Of a DNA stretch of 48,728 nucleotides, positions 16,319-26,458 are shown piece by piece. Every line of letters starts with the position of its first letter. Position 1 is the stretch's first letter. The stretch comes from Ruthenibacterium avium (lineage in GTDB: Bacteria > Bacillota > Clostridia > Oscillospirales > Ruminococcaceae): the NCBI GenBank assembly GCA_019118905.1, contig DWYA01000053.1, positions 1-48,728 of the forward strand, given 5' to 3'. A model generated the notes under the pieces. The model was not told the origin of the DNA, made no database searches, and was given only the letters and a program-made list of their open reading frames with translations. Position numbers and translations under genes: made by a program.

Positions 16319-19300
16319 TTATTCGATGGGCACATCAATTTCCTGCGAGAGATGCAGGGAATAAATCGTACACTTTTTGACCGGCAGGGAAAGCTTTTTT
16401 TCCAAAGCCGCTCGGTACAGCAAAAGCTGCCGGCGGTATTTTTCCCGCAGCATTTCGCCGTTGCGCACATGGTCGGTTTTGTAATCCACAATTTCCATCC
16501 CGTCGTCAAACACCAGCACCGCGTCGGCAATGCCCTGCACTGCCACAGGGCGGTGCGCAAAGCGCTCGTCCAAATCCGGCTGCACATATTTCGCCGGCAC
16601 TGCGGTGAAAAAGGCGTACTCGCGCAGCAGCTTTTTTGCACTGCACATCCGCGCACATACCGCCGAATGGAAAAACGCCTCCAGTGCCGCGCGGTCGGCA
16701 TGGCGCACGGTGTGTTCCGTCAGCCAGCCGCCCTCGCGCAAGCGCTCCAGCTCGCCGTTTAAATCTTCACGCGCCCGTTCAAAGTCCGCAAACTGCAAAA
16801 CCGTGTGCATCGCCGTGCCGCGCTCTGCCGCCGTCATTTTTTCTTTTTGCAAAAACGCCGGGCGCTGCAGCTGCTCGGCATAGCCGCCGTGCGTCAATTC
16901 CGAAACGCTCAGTTTCACCGGCAAACTTGCCAGTGCTTCATCGGGATACTTTGCTGCAAAATTTTTCATCAGCGTTTGATACAGCGCTTCGTCCGGCTCG
17001 GCACGTCCTTGCGCCTCCTGTGCGGGCAATTCTTCCTGCGCCTCCCCGCTTTCGCCGAAGCTTGCAATCACGCTGCCCTCGGCGGCAATCAGCGGCAGAC
17101 CGGCCGCCCCCGCACGCTTTCGCAGACTGTGTGCATCCGGGTGCAGCAAAGCCGCCATGCAGAGCCAGTCGGCAAAGCAGGAGGCGTTTTGCGTTACATA
17201 CGGCACGGCACCTCCCTGCCCTTCCAGCCGCAGCGCCAACTTTGACAAATAGCTTTCCGGGCGCTTGACCGCCGCCGAAACAAACAGCTTATCGCGTGCG
17301 CGCGTCAGGGCAACGTACAAAATGCGCATTTCCTCACTGATGGTTTCCTGTTTTTGCAGCAAACGCACGGCGCGCTGAGGCACCGTGGAAAACAGCCCGC
17401 CCTCTTGACGCAAAGCAAGCCCCACGCCCAGCTCCGGGTGAAACACCACAGGCTGATAAGCGTCGCGCATATAAAATTTTCGCTCGCATTCCGCCAAAAA
17501 TACCACGGGAAATTCCAGCCCCTTGGAGCGGTGAATGGTCATAATCGACACACTGCCCTGTGCCAGCACGGGCGGCGCGCTTGCCACGGGAGCGCCGCTT
17601 TCCAGCACATGGTCTACCGTGCGCAGGAACGCCGCCAGCCCATTCTCCCCCGCCGTGCGGGCAAAGGCGGTGAAAGCCCGCAGGTTTTCACGCCGCACCG
17701 CGCCGTTTTCCATGGCGCCAACCGCCGCAAAATAATGGGTGCGTGCCAAAATTTCCTCGCATAAAATGTCCACCGGCTCCGTTGCCGCCAAACGCCGCAG
17801 CGTGTGCAAAAGTGCGGCCAAGCGCTGCATTCTCTCGTCCTCACTTTGCAGCAGTGCACCATAGAGCGACGTTTCAGGGCTTGCCAAGCGCAAAGCCGCC
17901 AAATCGTCAGGCAAAAAGCCGAACATAGGCGACAGCATCGCGCCCGCCAGCGCCACGTCTTTGGCGGGGTTGTCAATCACACGCAGCAGACAAAGCAAAG
18001 GCGCGGCCTCCGTGCTGGAAATGGGGTCTTCCCCCGCATCGGCACAGGCTGGAACGCCGCAAAGAGTCATGGCCGTTTCATAAGCGGTAAAGTGGCCGCG
18101 CGAACGCAGCAAAATACAAAAGTCACCAAAATTGCACGGGCGTGTCGTGCCGCCCTTTTCGCGCACCAAAAAGCCCTCTCGCACCATTTGCACAATGCGC
18201 CGGGCAATCATCTGCGCGTCGCCCGGCTCGTCGCTGTCACCATCTTCCGCCAAAAGCACTTCCATTGCACCGCCGTCATAACCGTCGCAAATGCCCGCGT
18301 GCAGAGCTTCGTCCCCTTCATAGGCAACGCCGCCGACCGCGCGGCTCATAATGGTGCGGAACACGTCATTGATTGCCCCAATGACATTTTGAGAGCTGCG
18401 GAAATTGTTCGCCAGCGTGATGGTCATGGGGTGTGCGCCGTTTGGCTGATAAGGGGCAAAGGCATCCTTTTTCTGCAAAAAGCTGCGCGGGTCTGCCATG
18501 CGGAAGCGGTAAATGCTTTGCTTCACGTCGCCCACAAAAAAGAGGTTCGATTCGTCATCATTCGCAAGACAGCGGTAAAGCTGTGCCTGAATGGTGTTGG
18601 TGTCCTGATATTCGTCCACCATGACCGCGTCATACCGTGCTGCCACCTGACGTGCGATTGCCGTTTTTTCGCCGTTTTCATCGCACAGCAAGCGCAAAGC
18701 CAAATGTTCAAAATCGCTGTATTCGAGCGCTTTTTCCTCCATTTTCGCCTGATAGAACAGCGTTTCAAAGCGCTTTACGGCGCGTGCCAGAGCGCGAAGG
18801 AGCGGGGCAATGCGCGCACGGTCGGCGGCAAATTCTTCTTCGGTGCAGAAAAAGACATCCTCCTGCAAGCCGTCCAGAATTTCCTTTGCCTCCTTGCGCA
18901 GAGTTTTCACCGCTTCTTTTGCGCCTTCGTCCGCCCCTTTTACCGCACGCAGCCGGGCGGGTGCATAGCTTTGCGCCTGAACGGCGGCGCTGTCCCACCG
19001 GCCTTGATTGACCAGCTCTTTGAGCGCAATGACAAAGGCCATATCCTCCTCTAACGCAGGAAGGTAGCCTTTTGCCAACGCTTCATCGTCGCGGCACAGC
19101 GCGGCGGCATTTTTTAAAATGGCCATTGCGCTGTCCACCGCATCGGCGGCATGACGCAGCAGGGTCTTTCCCCAAAGCGTACCGCCCAGCGGCTCGTCTG
19201 ATTCATATTGGCGGCAAAAAGCCTCCATGGCGGCGTGCGGGCTGGGCAGCGTGCGCAGAAAATCGTAAAACGCCAGTACGCTGGAAGCGGCAAATTCATC

Positions 19301-19795
19301 TGTCCGCGCTTTTCCGTAGAGCGATGCAAACGCCGTGAAATCGCCGTCCTCATACATTTCTTCCATCGTCTGCGCCAGTGCGGATTGGCGCAGAGAATGG
19401 CTGAGTGCATCTTCCGCCAAAGTGAAATCCGGCGGCAAATCCAGCTGTGCAAAGTAGCGTTTTAACAGCTGCATACAAAAAGCGTCAATCGTGCCAATAT
19501 CAGCACGACCCAAGAGCAGTTTTTGACGGCGCAGCCACACATCGCCCGGACGCTTTGCCATTTCCTCGGTCAAGCGCACGGCAATGCGGGCGCGAAGCTC
19601 CTGCGCCGCCGCCCGGGTAAACGTGACAATCAGCAGCCGGTCTGCCGAAACCGATGCATGGGCATCGCAAATCAGCTGCACGGCACGTTCTACCAGCACC
19701 GCGGTTTTTCCGCTGCCCGCCGCCGCACTCACCAGCAGAGTGCCGCCGCGGTCTTCAATGGCCGCGCGCTGGGCTGGAGTCCATCCCATTGCCAT
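16319..19795 (-). CDS. addA: ATP-dependent helicase/nuclease subunit A (AddA)
   Basis: Helicase-nuclease half of the AddAB complex, which resects double-strand breaks up to Chi-like sites and loads RecA. It has 1158 residues. UvrD-type motifs: Walker A SAAAGSGKTAVL (23-34), VDEYQDTN (motif II), NNFRSS (motif IV) and TIHRSKGLEFPVVFL (motif V). The C-terminal RecB-type nuclease domain has the GIADAVLVF and EIVDYKTDH residues. The start overlaps the addB stop by one base (TAATG), so the subunits are coupled in translation. The infC promoter begins just after its stop. Confidence 0.96.
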   Translation of the reverse strand: MAMGWTPAQRAAIEDRGGTLLVSAAAGSGKTAVLVERAVQLICDAHASVSADRLLIVTFTRAAAQELRARIAVRLTEEMAKRPGDVWLRRQKLLLGRADIGTIDAFCMQLLKRYFAQLDLPPDFTLAEDALSHSLRQSALAQTMEEMYEDGDFTAFASLYGKARTDEFAASSVLAFYDFLRTLPSPHAAMEAFCRQYESDEPLGGTLWGKTLLRHAADAVDSAMAILKNAAALCRDDEALAKGYLPALEEDMAFVIALKELVNQGRWDSAAVQAQSYAPARLRAVKGADEGAKEAVKTLRKEAKEILDGLQEDVFFCTEEEFAADRARIAPLLRALARAVKRFETLFYQAKMEEKALEYSDFEHLALRLLCDENGEKTAIARQVAARYDAVMVDEYQDTNTIQAQLYRCLANDDESNLFFVGDVKQSIYRFRMADPRSFLQKKDAFAPYQPNGAHPMTITLANNFRSSQNVIGAINDVFRTIMSRAVGGVAYEGDEALHAGICDGYDGGAMEVLLAEDGDSDEPGDAQMIARRIVQMVREGFLVREKGGTTRPCNFGDFCILLRSRGHFTAYETAMTLCGVPACADAGEDPISSTEAAPLLCLLRVIDNPAKDVALAGAMLSPMFGFLPDDLAALRLASPETSLYGALLQSEDERMQRLAALLHTLRRLAATEPVDILCEEILARTHYFAAVGAMENGAVRRENLRAFTAFARTAGENGLAAFLRTVDHVLESGAPVASAPPVLAQGSVSIMTIHRSKGLEFPVVFLAECERKFYMRDAYQPVVFHPELGVGLALRQEGGLFSTVPQRAVRLLQKQETISEEMRILYVALTRARDKLFVSAAVKRPESYLSKLALRLEGQGGAVPYVTQNASCFADWLCMAALLHPDAHSLRKRAGAAGLPLIAAEGSVIASFGESGEAQEELPAQEAQGRAEPDEALYQTLMKNFAAKYPDEALASLPVKLSVSELTHGGYAEQLQRPAFLQKEKMTAAERGTAMHTVLQFADFERAREDLNGELERLREGGWLTEHTVRHADRAALEAFFHSAVCARMCSAKKLLREYAFFTAVPAKYVQPDLDERFAHRPVAVQGIADAVLVFDDGMEIVDYKTDHVRNGEMLREKYRRQLLLYRAALEKKLSLPVKKCTIYSLHLSQEIDVPIE

Positions 19796-22700
19796 TATTC
19801 ACGCCCCCTTTCCGTTTCGTTTTTTTCTTCTTCCGTCGGCTCAAAAACATCCTTCGGCGCACCGGCTTCCCGCTCGTTTCTGCCGTCCTCATGGCGGCAC
19901 ACACAGCGGTAGTCGCAGTATTCACACGGAAGCTTGCCGCCGCTTTTCAGCGGCATTGCGTCAATTTCGCCGCGGTACAGTGCCTCGGCCATCTCCACCA
20001 CCAGCGCATTGATATGCTGTTCAATTTTGCCGAGCTTTTCCAGCGTCGCCAGCTTTTGCCCGGCGCGGGGGCGCCCGTCCTTGCCGAACGTACACGGCAC
20101 AAACAAGCCGCTTGCCTCTTTGTCCATACCGCGCAGCACCACTTCATCGTTGAGTATCAGCCCATCCACTTCATAGACAGGCGCTTTTGCCGCTTCCGCG
20201 CGGGTCGTTTGGCGCGGGGCGGGGTCGCCCGAAAGATATAAAACGCCCGCCGCCACCGGGTTGTGCAAGCCGAGCGCCTCGCCGTGACACAGCGTAAACA
20301 AATAAAACAGCATTTGCGTATTCAAGCCGCAATAAACATCTTCCAAACTAAACTTCTTTGTGCCTGTTTTATAGTCCATCACGCGCACATAGTCGCGCCC
20401 TTCGCGGTGCATCACGTCCACACGGTCAATTTGCCCCACCACGGAAATTTCCACGCCATCCGGTGTTTTCAGCGTCAGCGGCGCAATGCCGTCCGGCCCT
20501 CCGATGCTTTGTTCCATGGCGATGGGGTGAAACGCACTTTGCCTTTGTTCTTCCTGCAAATAAGAAAGCAAGCGCAGCACCGCGCGTTCCAGCCGTTCAA
20601 TCAGGTAGGCAAACCGGCGCGAAGCGTCGGGCATATTCTCCTCGACATAACGGCGCACCAGCGCTTTTGTGGCTTCCTGCAATTCCTGCTCGGAAAGCCC
20701 GGCAAAGCCTTCGCCATATTGCTTGAACACCTGCTCCAAAACATAGTGAATGAGCGTGCCGCTTTCCAGCGGGGAAAGCTCGGCGCGGCGGCGGGGGCGA
20801 ATTTTGAGTACATATTGCAGAAAATAGGCAAAACGACAGCGGTAATACTGCTCCACGCGCGTGGGAGAAAGCCGCACGGTTCGCCCCAGAAGCCGCCGCA
20901 TCAAAGCGGCATCTTTTACAGCAAACGCACTTTGCTGTGCGGCATTGTCCATTGCTTCAAGGGCTTCGTGTGCAGTTTCGCTCTCGGCAAGCGCCTTGCG
21001 CAGTGCGGAGGTCTGGGGGGTGTCCTCACGATAGCACATACCGTACAAGTCCAGTGCCGCCGCCGGAGTCATCGCCTTTTGCGCCGCCGTGAGTGCATCC
21101 GCATCCGGGGTCAGCGCGCGCACCAGCGGCTCGAGCGCCGAGGTCATCGGAACGCCGCCGCTTTCCGGGGAAAGACAGCTTAAATACAGCCGTTCGGAAG
21201 GTGCGGTCAGCGCCCGATAGAAAAACATTTTTTCCAGCAAAGTGCGGTTTTCATAAGCGCCGGGCATCTGCACGCCGCTTTGCACCAGCAGTTCGCGGTC
21301 GGCATGGGTTAAAAGGCCGCTTGCGCCCACGCTTTTGGGGAACGCACCCTCGTTCAGCCCCAGCACAAAACAAACCTTGGGGCTGTTTAAGCGCATTCGG
21401 TCCGCTGTTGTGAACATCACGGCATCCTGTGTTTCCGGCACTTGTCCGATGTCCGTGCTGCGCAGCAACAGCGCAAACAATTCCTCATATTCTGAGGGGG
21501 TGATATCATCGTCGCCCAAAAGCTCCTCCATTTGGTCGAGCAGACCGACCACTAAATTCCACGCCCGCACGGCGCTGTGCGCACGCAGCACATCGCCCTC
21601 CTGTTCCAGCTCCTGTGCCAGCGCCCCGACAATTTCCGGCGCGCCGAACGCTTCTAACAGCAGGTACAGCCCGCGCGAAATGCCTTGTGCCCCAGCCCGC
21701 TTCGACGTTTGCAAAAAAGTTTCCAGCGGGCGCAAAATGGTTTGGCGCATGTTCTCCAGCTGTTCCAGTGCGGCACGGCTGTCATCGTCCCACTGCGCCC
21801 CAAAGCCGTCGGGATGGTTGACAAACGGCTCTCTCCAATCGGCGGCTTTCAGCTGCCACACATAGGCGTACTCCTCTAAATCCGCCGTCTGCCGGGGCGT
21901 AAAGCCGCACAAATCGCTTTTCAGTAAACGCAAAACGCGCTCGCTCGAAAGTCCGCTTGACAAAATGGAAAGTGCGCTCAGCAAAAACGAGGCCGCCGCC
22001 GTGTGTTCCATGGTGACGGGTGCATCGGTAAAATACGGAATCTCCGCCAGGGAAAACTCGTAGGCGGCCGCCGCTTCATAAGCTGGCATCTCGCGGCAAA
22101 TCACCGCAATGTCGCGGTAGGAATAACCTTCTTCGCGCACCAAAACGGCAATCCTTGCCGCCGTTTGCTTGCATTCGTCATATACGCCTTGCGCCGGGGT
22201 GAAAAAGACGCAGCCTTTTTCCCCTTCATAGCTCTCCTCGTCTTCGCCGTCCAGCGCCACAAGCTGTGCCGCGGCGTGCAGCTCGGGCGCACCTTCATGG
22301 CGAAAGTCGCGCGTTAAATAAACCGGTGCTGCCACGCTGACTCCCTCGCCGGAAGCCAGACGGCGCAAGCGCTGTGCCGTTTGACGCACGGCGCTGAATA
22401 ACCCCATGCCCTCCTGCGTTTCGGTTAAGCTGTCACAGCACAAGCTCACCACGCAGCGTTCGGCGTGCATCAACCGGCGCATTAGCTCATATTGCGGGGC
22501 AGTGAAGCCGTCAAAATTATCCACAAATACCGCCACTTCGGCGCACCAGTTTTCCCCCAGTTTTTGCGCCGCTGTGGTTAAGCGGTCGGCGGGGTCCATC
22601 GCGCTTTTGGCAATCACTTGCTCATATGCGGCATACAAAAGCCCCAAGTCGCGCATTTTCTCGCGTTCTTCCTCCGGCGCTTGTGTAATGGCCAAAAGCG

Positions 22701-23103
22701 CCTCCGGCGTTGCGCCGGCAATTTTCAGTTCTTTGAGCGCGTCTGCCGCCAAACGGCAAAAGCCCGTGCTGCGGCGGTGGCGGCGATACGTTTTCACTTC
22801 GTCGCCAAGACTTTCGAGCGCACGGCGCACCGCAACCACGCGGGCTGCATCCGTCAAGGTTCGCACGCTCACGCCGCCGAACTCGCGCAAAAGCTGCTCT
22901 GCCAGCGAAGTAAAGCTGTACACCTCGCAGTAAGCGCCCGCCGCATCGCCCAAAGCCTGATATACCATCCATTCCGCCGAGGACGAAAACTGTTCGGGAA
23001 CAAGCAAAATGCTGCGCTTTGAATGCAGCGCACGCTCTTTGATTTGCTCTAACATCAGCGCTGTTTTTCCTGTTCCCGACAAGCCAATGATCCATTCCAG
23101 CAT
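19795..23103 (-). CDS. addB: ATP-dependent helicase/nuclease subunit B (AddB)
   Basis: Partner of AddA that recognises Chi-like sites and carries a second nuclease domain. It has 1102 residues. Unlike many AddB proteins it keeps a clear P-loop, GLSGTGKT (7-14). The C-terminal domain has VMDYKTGTKKF (nuclease) and the iron-sulfur ligands: one Cys in YYRCRFAYFLQY and three in CEYCDYRCVC, spaced C-x2-C-x5-C, with one extra Cys inside. It follows a GNAT gene by 4 bp and is coupled to addA. Confidence 0.94.
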   Translation of the reverse strand: MLEWIIGLSGTGKTALMLEQIKERALHSKRSILLVPEQFSSSAEWMVYQALGDAAGAYCEVYSFTSLAEQLLREFGGVSVRTLTDAARVVAVRRALESLGDEVKTYRRHRRSTGFCRLAADALKELKIAGATPEALLAITQAPEEEREKMRDLGLLYAAYEQVIAKSAMDPADRLTTAAQKLGENWCAEVAVFVDNFDGFTAPQYELMRRLMHAERCVVSLCCDSLTETQEGMGLFSAVRQTAQRLRRLASGEGVSVAAPVYLTRDFRHEGAPELHAAAQLVALDGEDEESYEGEKGCVFFTPAQGVYDECKQTAARIAVLVREEGYSYRDIAVICREMPAYEAAAAYEFSLAEIPYFTDAPVTMEHTAAASFLLSALSILSSGLSSERVLRLLKSDLCGFTPRQTADLEEYAYVWQLKAADWREPFVNHPDGFGAQWDDDSRAALEQLENMRQTILRPLETFLQTSKRAGAQGISRGLYLLLEAFGAPEIVGALAQELEQEGDVLRAHSAVRAWNLVVGLLDQMEELLGDDDITPSEYEELFALLLRSTDIGQVPETQDAVMFTTADRMRLNSPKVCFVLGLNEGAFPKSVGASGLLTHADRELLVQSGVQMPGAYENRTLLEKMFFYRALTAPSERLYLSCLSPESGGVPMTSALEPLVRALTPDADALTAAQKAMTPAAALDLYGMCYREDTPQTSALRKALAESETAHEALEAMDNAAQQSAFAVKDAALMRRLLGRTVRLSPTRVEQYYRCRFAYFLQYVLKIRPRRRAELSPLESGTLIHYVLEQVFKQYGEGFAGLSEQELQEATKALVRRYVEENMPDASRRFAYLIERLERAVLRLLSYLQEEQRQSAFHPIAMEQSIGGPDGIAPLTLKTPDGVEISVVGQIDRVDVMHREGRDYVRVMDYKTGTKKFSLEDVYCGLNTQMLFYLFTLCHGEALGLHNPVAAGVLYLSGDPAPRQTTRAEAAKAPVYEVDGLILNDEVVLRGMDKEASGLFVPCTFGKDGRPRAGQKLATLEKLGKIEQHINALVVEMAEALYRGEIDAMPLKSGGKLPCEYCDYRCVCRHEDGRNEREAGAPKDVFEPTEEEKNETERGRE

Positions 23104-23107
23104 CGTG

Positions 23108-23596
23108 TCACTCCTTCAGCGTCAAGCGCATTTCATACCAGCAAACGCCGCCGTGCTGTGATTCCGACACACCTTCGCAGGCAAAACCGAATTGCTCATA
23201 AAAGCCAATCAACGCCTCTTTACACGTCAGCACCACGCCGCTTCGTTTTTCCTGCTTTGCCCGGTCAATCAAGTGGCGCATCAGCATTGAAGCATATCCT
23301 TGATGCTGATATTCCGGCACAACGTCCAAGCCGAACACCATTTGCCAAGCACCGTTTTCGTTGTGCAAAGCTGTATTTTCATACATTTCATCTTCCAAAT
23401 GGGGCGTATCCGTCACCATTCCGTTAATAAACCCCACGGGTGTTTCGCCGTCCCACAGCATCCAAAAATGGTCGGAAAACGCCGCAATCCGTTCGGCAAT
23501 CGCTTTGGGGGAAGCCGCCTCTGCCGCTGGAAAACACACGCTTTCTACCTGCGCAGCATACACTGCATCCTGCGGCTGTGCCTTTCTGATTTCCAT
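23108..23596 (-). CDS. GNAT-family N-acetyltransferase
   Basis: A 162-residue acetyltransferase. The acetyl-CoA-binding segment is VVPEYQHQGYASMLMRHLID (about 92-111), with the R/Q-x-x-G-x-A form, and LIGFYEQFGFAC follows near the C-terminus. The overall pattern resembles the arylalkylamine-type subgroup, but the substrate cannot be read from sequence. It starts at an ATG behind GGGAGGAAT and precedes addB by 4 bp, so it is first in the addBA transcript. TTGCTG and CATAGA, 17 bases apart upstream, are a weak promoter possibility. Confidence 0.85.
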   Translation of the reverse strand: MEIRKAQPQDAVYAAQVESVCFPAAEAASPKAIAERIAAFSDHFWMLWDGETPVGFINGMVTDTPHLEDEMYENTALHNENGAWQMVFGLDVVPEYQHQGYASMLMRHLIDRAKQEKRSGVVLTCKEALIGFYEQFGFACEGVSESQHGGVCWYEMRLTLKE

Positions 23597-23641
23597 GTTT
23601 CATTCCTCCCGCTTTCTATGTTTTGACTGTGATAAAACAGC

Positions 23642-23667
23642 AAAAAGGGGAATTGCTTCCCCTTTTT
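23642..23667. terminator. Bidirectional terminator between cysS and the GNAT-addB-addA operon
   Basis: AAAAAGGGGAA and TTCCCCTTTTT form a perfect 11-bp stem around the loop TTGC. The A and T tracts make it functional in either direction. On the minus strand it ends the murD...cysS transcript. Confidence 0.85.
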
Positions 23668-23702
23668 CTGCTTCTTTGCGCACTTTAACGCAGACTTATT
23701 TC

Positions 23703-25100
23703 TTATTTTGCGCGGCTTACTTTCGGGCCTTTGGGTGTATCCTCCACCACAAAGCCTTTTTCGGTCAGTTCGGCGCGGATTTCATCGGCACGCGCCCAGT
23801 TTTTCTCTTTTTTGGCCTGTGCGCGCTCTTCCACAAGCACCATAATGTCGGCGGGAATTTCCTCTTTTTTGCGCTGATACACGATACCCAGCACACCCGT
23901 CAGCTCGTCAAAGGTTTTTGCCGCTTCCTGCAAAGCCTCGGCAGATGCCTCGGCGGAAAGCGTGTTGATTTCACGCACAAAGTCAAACACTGCCGCAAGC
24001 GCCGCCGGGGTGTTGAGGTCGTCATCCATCGCCTGGCAGAATTTTTGCCGTGCCGCGGCCGCCTTTTCCTTCAGCGTTTCATCGCTGCCCTGTGCGTTTT
24101 CGAGCGCAAAGTCGAGATTATTGCGGCAGGTATAAAGGCGCTCCAAGCTTTTTTGGCAGTCCTCCAGCAGCTCCTGTGTATAGTTCAGCGGGCTGCGATA
24201 CTGCGCCGAAAGCATAAAGTAGCGAATCGGCTCATAGCCGTACACCTGTGCCAGCTCACGCACGGTGAAAAAGTTACCTGCACTTTTCGACATTTTATGA
24301 TTGTCGATGTTCAAAAAGCCATTGTGCATCCAGTAGCGGGCAAAGGTGCAGCCGTTAGCGCATTCCGACTGGGCAATCTCATTCTCATGGTGCGGGAAAA
24401 TCAAATCCTCGCCGCCCGCGTGAATGTCAATCGTTTCACCGAGGTGGGTGCGCGCCATGGCGCTGCATTCAATGTGCCAGCCCGGACGGCCTTTTCCATA
24501 GGGGCTGTCCCAGTACGGCTCACCCTCTTTGGCGGCTTTCCACACGGCAAAGTCGGCTTCGTCCTCTTTCAAATCCTGTGCCATCTGGTGGCGCAGCTCG
24601 CGGTTGCCCGACTCCAATTCTTCCAAATTCAAGTGGCTCAGCTTGCCATAGTTTTTGTCGGCTTTCACGCGGAAATAAACGTCGCCGTTTTTCGCCACAT
24701 AGCCATAGCCCTTGTCCAAAATATCTTTCACAATGGACAAAATCTGCTCGATGTGTTCGGTTGCGCGCGGACGCACGGTAGGCGCAAGCACATTGAGTCC
24801 TTCGCAGTCGGTGATGTACTCCGCTTCGTATTTACGAGCGATATCCTGCATGGATACGCCTTCCTCGGCGGCACGCTTAATCAGCTTGTCGTCAATGTCG
24901 GTAATATTGGAAACAAATTTCACATTGTTTCCGGTATACGTCAAATAGCGGCGCAGCGTGTCAAAAATAATGACCGGACGCGCATTGCCGATGTGAATCA
25001 AATTGTAGACGGTCGGGCCGCAGACATAAATGCGGTACTCGCCCTCATGCAGCGGCGTCAGTTCTTCCTTTTGACGTGTCATTGTGTTGAAAATTTTCAT
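23703..25100 (-). CDS. cysS: Cysteinyl-tRNA synthetase
   Basis: Class I synthetase that charges tRNA-Cys. It has 465 residues. The N-terminal YVCGPTVYN carries the first zinc Cys, followed by the HIGH-like HIGNARPVI; CSAMAR and HHENEIAQ supply the other zinc-site and active-site positions. KMSKSAGNF is the KMSKS loop. The C-terminal helical anticodon-binding region ends in GFVVEDTPKGPKVSR. The ATG at 25100 follows GGAAGGGG. It has no T-box leader in the 68-bp upstream gap, so it probably relies on read-through from the gene before it. Confidence 0.97.
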   Translation of the reverse strand: MKIFNTMTRQKEELTPLHEGEYRIYVCGPTVYNLIHIGNARPVIIFDTLRRYLTYTGNNVKFVSNITDIDDKLIKRAAEEGVSMQDIARKYEAEYITDCEGLNVLAPTVRPRATEHIEQILSIVKDILDKGYGYVAKNGDVYFRVKADKNYGKLSHLNLEELESGNRELRHQMAQDLKEDEADFAVWKAAKEGEPYWDSPYGKGRPGWHIECSAMARTHLGETIDIHAGGEDLIFPHHENEIAQSECANGCTFARYWMHNGFLNIDNHKMSKSAGNFFTVRELAQVYGYEPIRYFMLSAQYRSPLNYTQELLEDCQKSLERLYTCRNNLDFALENAQGSDETLKEKAAAARQKFCQAMDDDLNTPAALAAVFDFVREINTLSAEASAEALQEAAKTFDELTGVLGIVYQRKKEEIPADIMVLVEERAQAKKEKNWARADEIRAELTEKGFVVEDTPKGPKVSRAK

Positions 25101-25168
25101 AAAAAGCCCCTTCCTTGGCGTGACTTCTTGTTTTTGCCGTGTTTTGCGGCAAAAGCCGCTTTGCTCTC

Positions 25169-26425
25169 TTATTCAACCTCCAGCATCCGCTGCGCGCCCA
25201 AAAGCACGCCCGCGCGTGCCGCGTGGAAGTTGATGCCGCCCTGCATGTACACCATGTACGGCTCACGCATGGGGCCGTCGGCGGAAAGCTCAATGCTGCT
25301 TCCCAGGGTAAACGCGCCCGCCGCCATAATGACGGGGTCGTCGTAGCCGGGCATATCCCCCGGTTCCGGTGCGGCAAAGCTGTCCACCGGGCTGCCTGCC
25401 TGCACACCGGTACACAGCGCCACCATCTTTTTGGGGTTCTGGGTAGCGACACTCGTGATAATGTCATTGCGGTCGGCCAAATAGTTCGGCGTCGCCGCGT
25501 ACCCCATCTGCTCCATCAAGCACGAGGCATACACGCTCGTTTTCAGCGCTTCACACACCACGCCCGGCGCGTAATAAAGCCCCAAAAACAGCTCGCGCAG
25601 CACGTTTAAGGTACAGCCGATTTCACCGCCGACACCCGGTGCAGTCAAACGGTGGGCGCAAAGCTCCACCAAATCGGCACGGCCGCAAATGTAACCGCCT
25701 GTCGGTGCAATGCCGCCGCCCGGGTTTTTAATCAGACTGCCCGCCATCAGGTCGGCTCCCACCTGCACCGGCTCTTTCATCTGCGTAAACTCGCCATAGC
25801 AGTTGTCCACCATCACAATGATATCAGGGTTTGCGCGGCGTGCCGCCTGCGCGATGGCGGCAATCTCATCCAGCCCCAGCGCATCGCGGGAAGAATAACC
25901 GCGGCTGCGCTGAATGTAGCACATTTTAGCCCCGGCACAGCGGCGCTCAATTTCTTCTAAATCCGGCTTGCCGTCTTTGAGCGGCGCTTCGTCGTACACA
26001 ACGCCCCACTCCTTCAAGCTGCCGTAACCGCTTTTTTCTCCAATGCCAATCACACCCAAGAGCGTGTCATAAGGCCGTCCCACTGCCGATACCATGCGGT
26101 CGCCGGGGCGAAGCACGCCGAACAGCGCAACGCACAGGGTATGCGTGCCGGACATAAAGCTTTGGCGCATCAGCGCGGCCTCGGCCCCCATCACGCGGGC
26201 AAAGACTTCTTCCAGCTTGTCGCGTCCCGGGTCGGTATTGCCGTAACCGGTGGAACCGACAAGGTGCTGAGCGCCTACACCGCAGTCAGTAAAAGCGCGC
26301 AGCATTTTCAGCTGGTTATACTCCTTAATGCGTTCCAACCGCGCAAACGGCTCGGCGCACAGCTCCATAGCACGCTTGTCCCATTCCAGCAGTTCGGGCG
26401 AAAGAGAAAAAAATTGCTCGATCAC
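25169..26425 (-). CDS. Methionine gamma-lyase family PLP protein (YnbB-like, 'aluminum resistance protein')
   Basis: A PLP-dependent fold-type I protein of the Met_gamma_lyase family, long annotated as aluminum resistance protein. Motifs: GYGNTDPGRDKLEEVFA, the PLP-environment segment IIVMVDNCYGEF, and SLIKNPGGGIAPTGGY with the probable Schiff-base lysine. The frame is open from a TTG at 26455, but a GTG at 26425 has GGAGTGA eight bases upstream and is preferred (418 residues). Biochemical function in this subgroup is not well settled; C-S lyase activity on sulfur amino acids is likely. It lies between a GNAT gene and cysS rather than its common hfq/miaA/mutL context. Confidence 0.85.
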   Translation of the reverse strand: MIEQFFSLSPELLEWDKRAMELCAEPFARLERIKEYNQLKMLRAFTDCGVGAQHLVGSTGYGNTDPGRDKLEEVFARVMGAEAALMRQSFMSGTHTLCVALFGVLRPGDRMVSAVGRPYDTLLGVIGIGEKSGYGSLKEWGVVYDEAPLKDGKPDLEEIERRCAGAKMCYIQRSRGYSSRDALGLDEIAAIAQAARRANPDIIVMVDNCYGEFTQMKEPVQVGADLMAGSLIKNPGGGIAPTGGYICGRADLVELCAHRLTAPGVGGEIGCTLNVLRELFLGLYYAPGVVCEALKTSVYASCLMEQMGYAATPNYLADRNDIITSVATQNPKKMVALCTGVQAGSPVDSFAAPEPGDMPGYDDPVIMAAGAFTLGSSIELSADGPMREPYMVYMQGGINFHAARAGVLLGAQRMLEVE

Positions 26426-26458
26426 GTTTGTTGTCACTCCGTTTTCCGGGCGCAATCC

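Noticed and set aside
17804..19054. 416-codon plus-strand open frame opposite addA
   Set aside because: addA motifs occupy the same DNA in the other strand; no start signal and no recognisable protein features.
25101..25168. T-box leader for cysS
   Set aside because: Only 68 bases separate the genes, too short for a T-box, and no T-box sequence or terminator pair is present.
23361..25346. Very long plus-strand open frame (661 codons) opposite cysS
   Set aside because: It lies wholly over cysS and its neighbours on the other strand, has no ribosome binding site, and its composition is that of an antisense shadow of high-GC codons.
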